64,000 nt of DNA from Triplophysa rosa (taxonomy: Eukaryota > Chordata > Actinopteri > Cypriniformes > Nemacheilidae), in contig NC_079898.1 of the NCBI RefSeq assembly GCF_024868665.1, positions 23,803,810 to 23,867,809 of the forward strand, given 5' to 3'. Shown here piece by piece: positions 59,180-64,000 of the stretch. Position numbers and translations under genes: made by a program. Position 1 is the stretch's first letter; the number at the start of each line of letters is the position of its first letter. The notes under the pieces were generated by a model. The model searched no databases and was not told where the DNA came from. It saw only the letters and a list, made by a program, of their open reading frames with translations.

Positions 59180-59557
59180 CTGGCATCACAGTCAGGTAGA
59201 TGTAGTTATGGGCATCGTGCTGGACTTTGTGGTTCCTGACCTGGACATCAAAAGCAAGGCAGCAGTATCTGCCCTGGTCCTTGGCTTTGATGTTTTGCAG
59301 GGTGATGGAGAAGATCTGTTCGCCAGTGCTGTACTGTACACCCAGCGAGCGGTTGGTGTTACCGGCCCCGCGCGGATGGTGGCCCCTTTGACAGTGTTCC
59401 TCTGTGTGAGACGTAAAGAGCCATTTGTAATGAAGCTTGTCCCCTGGGTCAACCTTGAGTCCGGACTGGGTACATATTAGAGTGACGTTGGCCCCCTCAG
59501 GACACTCGTAGAAGCGTTTGGGCACAGAAACACTTAAAGAGTGGTGCTCACCACTCG
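59180..59557 (-). CDS. vsir: vsir exon 2: IgV domain
   Basis: 378 nt, phase 1 to 1. It starts SGEHHSLSVSVPKRFYECPE and continues GANVTLICTQSG, then SHTEEHCQRGHHPRG, SLGVQYSTGEQIFSITLQNI and DQGRYCCLAFDV. It has the B-strand Cys (LIC) and F-strand Cys with the DxGxYCC motif, plus the extra Cys in ECPEG, EHC and YCC typical of VISTA. Sequons NVT and NRS. Histidines are frequent, as in human, where they confer acid-pH binding; whether that holds here is untested. Acceptor tctctctccAG, donor GTacgt. Confidence 0.95.
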
Positions 59558-59884
59558 CTGGAGAGAGAATGAGAAGACGAGAGATCAGAAAAGATTGCTT
59601 ATGATTAAATAAGGCGGCAGGTCATGAACTTGAATTTTACACGTAAATATAAAAAATAAAAGTTGCGGTAAAAGCGGATCATTTTTAGTGTTTAATGTTG
59701 CATTCTATAACGTTTGCCTCTCTATCGCCATCTCTGTTTGAGACATGAAATTGCAGGTTACTTTACATACTTTAGTTTACATGAGTTGAGATCAAATTAG
59801 GTCACACTAACTTTAAATAAAATATTCAAAAAAAATGGGGGGATTTGTTATGTAAAATGTGAAAAACTGAAAATACAATATAAA

Positions 59885-59935
59885 AAAAATATATATATAT
59901 ATACTGTATATATACAGTATATACTGTATGTTAAA
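59885..59935. repeat. AT-rich (AT)n/TATACAGTATA repeat
   Basis: An (AT)n run followed by the palindrome TATACTGTATATATACAGTA. No gene. Confidence 0.75.
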
Positions 59936-62389
59936 CTGCATAGTTATTATAGTTTTGATTTGAGTTTTCTTAATATTTTAAATTAGCTTTTATTTTTAGA
60001 TTTATAGGTTTCGTGTTCATTTTTGTTATAGTTATATTAAGTTTTAGCAATTTGGGTGTATGCTTTTGTCATTTTATAATTTATTTGTTTATTTTTTATG
60101 TTGCTGTATAAGATTAATTAATTTTAGTTTTATTTTACTTTGTTTTACGTGCTTTGAACTTATTTCTGTTTATTTTTGAGGCAACATTTAAAATTTTTAT
60201 TTAGTTGAAGTTTAATTTAATAATTTTTAGGTCAATATTTATTTTAATTGTAGCAGAAAAGTAGCCGGTTTTTTGGTTTACTTGTAACCCCAAAAAGTTA
60301 CGGATCAGAGCTCTTAATCATCTTTTCGATACCAGATTTATAGTTTAGTTTAGTTTAGTTTAAGATTATCATTGTTATATCAAATAATTTATATAGATTA
60401 TAAATATATAACCATTATTCAAATTTAAAACAAAACAAATCTCTTTTTATGAAATGTTTGGCTTAAAAGTGTACTTTTTCAATTTTATTGCAGTGATATT
60501 TATTTTTGTTTATTTAGTAGCTTGTTATAAAATAATATTTTAAACTATGTAACAAAACATTATTGGGACACTGTTTACATCATAGATTTAAATGTATCAT
60601 TCACTTACAATTTCATTGTGTGTAACTTCAGTTGTCGCTGCATCTGTTTGTTAATGTGTGCGTGCGTCTGCATGTGCATATTTTTTATATGTGCGTGTAT
60701 ATATGTGGCTATTATTGAGAAGGGTGCCAACAGACAGAGTTAATTTTGAACATGTTTCCTATCTTTTAACAGACCAAAAAGACCTACACCCTGACCGCAT
60801 ATACAGACACTCAAAAACAACATTCAACAGAGCTGAATGTTTATCAGAAAGACAAAAGAAACGGGGGACAAAGATTTCTCACAAACGTATAAATATTTCC
60901 TATATTTCTGAATGAGTGACTGCTTGAATGCACAATGAGTCTGCGTCACTCTTCACGAACATTTGCGTCCGTGTATTTAAGATCCGTGTGCATCGTGCAA
61001 ATGGCTGCTTGCTTACTTAAGAAACTCTTGCTAACTTTATTGTGTGTGTGTCTCAGGAAGGTCAATAGGAAACGCCGTCTGTGTGATTACGAGCTGCTCG
61101 GGCGGCGTGTCTGTTCCTGGCTCTCAAAGACACAATACAATTGAAATCCTGCCCTATTATTCCTATAAACCTCATCCGTTGTTATATTCCCAATCAGTTC
61201 ATAATTATCCGGCCCAGTGCTCCATTTCCACAGCCTGTGAGATCCTGTACTGCGAGTCGGCTCTGGTCTGCAGGCAGCTGCCAGGGGTCTTAACTTCGCT
61301 TTGTTGTGACTAGCTAGAATAACTGGACATTAACGTCCTCCTCCTTCTGAGATCTAGGTCGTGCTTGGTTAAAGGGAAAAGTTTGTTTTGAGAGTGTTTG
61401 AGGCGGAGCCAATCTAAACTGTCTATTTAAAAACAAAGTCATCAATTTGTTCGACATAGTTTGTAAGATAAATAACAGAACAGAACAAAACAATTTAGAG
61501 TGAACTGTGTGTGGAATTCTGCTTGTGACCACCAGAAATGATTTGAATCCAAAAATGGTGGACGTGGCTTTTTGGTGTCTTTAAAAGCAGAAATCTGCCT
61601 CTTGTATTTTTGAGTTTATGTTAATTCTTCTGTACAAAAATGTTTGTGCTTTGAGCTATAAGGTTGTCAAAAAAATGTTTTACAGTTGGATGAGTGTCTG
61701 CGTTACTGAGGCTATTTTTGTACTTAACATGGCTAATACTCTTGTGTTCATGTTTTGTGTAAGCAGGTGTCTCTGATGAAGGCCTTAAGAATGTTTGAAA
61801 GTTCCTTGTTTTTTACAAAAATAACAAGTCCTAACCATTTTATCCAAGAAACAGGTTCCTGGCTTCACATAAATTGTCTTAAAATGAAGTTCGGTTTAAG
61901 ACTTTTTGCTATACTAAATGTTTGTTATGTTTATTTTGAGGCAGTGTCATAAACCTCCATTGTAATGCATTACAGTACATGTTTTGTTTCGCAAACTAAG
62001 GGACATGTTAAAATGATTTTCTGTGGAAAGCAGAGAGGTTAACCCCAAACATTCCTTTAAAACGTAGAAAAAACTTTAAAAGTTTTAAACTTAAAACTTT
62101 AAAAGAGAGAAAAGGCAATAAAATGTCCACTGCCTGAGGGTACCTGTCTCAAAATGTGTTTATCTTTCCAGTCTGTCATGTTACCACAGAGGGTTTACCA
62201 ACTGTCACTGACATCTAAAGCAACTTATTTAAAACTTTTATACCATAGAAACCATAGAATAGTCTCACATGTTTTTGTTTAGAACATCCTGTCAAACAAT
62301 TTCCTTTTGTGTTTCATGCGAGATGAGTGCCCAACTTGAGATTTAATAAATGTGTCATTTATAAAAACAAAATTGGGGGGGTGAACTAA

Positions 62390-62995
62390 GAGGCCGTTTA
62401 CACGAGACCGTTTTCAACTAAAAACGGAATACTTTTTATGCGTTTTGGCTGTTCATTTACACGACAACAGCGTTTTGGGGGACTGAAAACGCAAACTTTT
62501 GAAAACGAGTCTCAAATTGCAAGTTTTTGAAAACGACGGCCTTAAACTCTGAAGGCGGTGTTTTCCAAAAACGATGACGTCATACGCATGCGTATACGCG
62601 TTTAGTCTGTAGGCATGCGCTAGTATTCCCCAGACACAAATGGCGGCCTCCATGCTGCTTGGTTGTGCTGCGTGACATTTCCATTATCATTTCTCCAGCA
62701 AAAAGTATATTTACTGCTCCACTACGACCAGCGGAGACATAGTATTTATATACACAAACTATAAACGCACATACACGGCGGCAAAGTGTATTAAAAGCGC
62801 TTTTATCTTAAAAAAGGGTATGCGTATATGCGCAGAAACGTAGGGTTTCTTTATAGCGCAACAGCGCCATCCACTGGCCTGGCATGCATAATACAGCATT
62901 TTTATGCAGATCGTTTAAAGAACGCTGTCGTGTGTACGTGAAACTTTTCAGAAACGCAAAGGAAAAACTTTTCCGTTTTTCATCATAGCGACAAT
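62390..62995. mobile_element. Interspersed repeat with CCGTTTACACGA motif
   Basis: The left side GGCCGTTTACACGAGACCGT, the repeated TTTACACGACAACAGCGTTT, and a right side with GCTGTCGTGTGTACGTGAAA in opposite orientation mark a DNA-transposon-like repeat. More CpG-rich than the intron around it. Limits approximate; no frame of note. Confidence 0.65.
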
Positions 62996-64000
62996 TGTTC
63001 CCCCGGTCCCCACCCTCATGTCTTCGCCTAGTTTCTCAGGGCTTTTCTGTATCAGTGTTTATGTAAGAATCTCATTAGAGGTGTTAATGAAAACAGCGGG
63101 GGACTGAGAAATCTCCTCCCCCTCTGCAGAGAGGATAACAGCGAGGGGCCGTCCCGTTTCACCTGAAACCTCACGTGGATCTCATGCAGTATTCGGTATC
63201 TTCCAGAAAGTTTGTTTAATGTTGTTCAACAGACAGAACCACAAAAATAATGTCTGATTAAAGTTTTCAAACATTGCCCCAATATTATTAGTCAGACTAT
63301 CCGAAAACAATTTAAGTTGTCATTCATGTGCCTGTGTAGTGTGAGATAACAGACGGAATTTCAATATTGATGTTGGGGGATTGCTCAGATTCATAACCGC
63401 AAGTAAGACATCAAAATAGCGATGCTTGTCTTCGAAAACATTGCTGATGACCATCATGTTATTTTTCTTAAATGACTCGCAGTTAATCAGATTGTCTGCT
63501 TTTTACAGTAAAGTCAATGTGGATATGTCTCCTCATGAGGACCCAGGGGGTCAGGAATGTAATTCAGAAGCAATATCCAGTCGGTCTCCCATTCCATCTG
63601 GCATCATTCTTGCATCCCCATGTCTTTACTTTGCTTAACAAAATCACCATGTTACATGTTATTCGTGTTTCACACATGCTGAGCTGGGTTATAAGGAACG
63701 ATCAGCCTTTTTCTCCCTGCTGTGATGAGGAAGTGGACATGGTTAGGAACAAATCAATACCCCCGGTATAGAGGAGTGATCTGTTAGATTATTGGATATA
63801 CAGATTAACCTCCGATGCTCTAAAACTAGCACTGATCAGACTGGTTGAGTGTATTTCCTCTGAAGCTGGGTTAGTTTAGGTTGCTTTGTGGATGAAACAT
63901 TGTTTTTGACGTTCATTATATTATGGTTTGGACATAGCAGCAGTGTTACTGTTTGTGTTTGTGTGTGTGCGTGTAAATGAGGAAGGAAGTACCTTAACAA

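Larger units (their letters stand above)
55888..59557 (-). other. vsir: vsir gene (VISTA), exons 2 to 7
   Basis: Gene-level entry. VISTA is a B7-like immune-checkpoint membrane protein of myeloid and T cells (family knowledge). Six exons join in phase into 258 codons (stop included): IgV domain, short stalk, membrane span and cytoplasmic tail, with the exon pattern I remember for human VSIR. The closest matches are the span (ILCLPLILILVYKQRQ, human ILCLPLILLLVYKQRQ), HELVRMDS and SETGHHLLSDPGTPFSP. The gene lies wholly inside a cdh23 intron, antisense, as in human. The signal-peptide exon must lie at higher coordinates, probably beyond 64000; I searched to the window end without finding a convincing one. 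Confidence 0.93.
53853..64000 (+). other. cdh23: Large cdh23 intron hosting vsir on the other strand
   Basis: At least 10.1 kb with no sense exon. It contains the six vsir exons, four or more MITEs and AT-rich repeats. From 59558 to 64000 there is no coding exon I can support on either strand; 62390-62995 is a repeat. An unique-looking stretch with CpGs lies near 63000-63200. Confidence 0.75.

Overview
This window is teleost nuclear DNA, most likely from a cyprinid-type fish. It has split genes with GT-AG introns, AT-rich introns, many (CA)n/(CT)n microsatellites, tRNA-headed SINEs and at least 13 copies of a TTAA-ended MITE family common in carp and zebrafish relatives. There are no bacterial operons, CRISPR arrays or cellular RNA genes.

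The plus strand from end to end is the middle of one large gene, cadherin-23 (cdh23, otocadherin). I could place 26 ordinary exons and one 3-nt microexon between 883 and 53852. All reading phases join, giving 3,891 nt or 1,297 codons. They encode the end of extracellular cadherin repeat EC3, all of EC4 to EC14, and most of EC15. The start, the remaining repeats, the membrane span and the cytoplasmic tail lie outside the window.

Two genes sit on the minus strand inside cdh23 introns. At 43276-43738 is the coding exon of a C10orf105-like single-pass membrane protein. At 55888-59557 are six exons of vsir (VISTA, an immune-checkpoint Ig protein): IgV domain, stalk, membrane span and cytoplasmic tail. 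The signal-peptide exon of vsir was not found and is probably beyond 64000. As far as I recall, human CDH23 hosts the same two antisense genes in the same order, so this is an old nested-gene arrangement.

Layout: 1-26059, four exons in long introns full of mobile elements, including a three-layer nest at 7282-10337. 26060-41700, a dense run of exons 4-17. 41701-48128, the intron holding the C10orf105-like gene. 48129-53852, exons 18-26 with the microexon. 53853-64000, the intron holding vsir.

The observations most worth a second look are the 3-nt microexon, the spliced last exon of vsir that a plain ORF reading misses, the nested transposons with a perfect target duplication, a perfect 57-bp inverted repeat in a vsir intron, and microsatellites that form the 3' splice-site tracts of several cdh23 exons.
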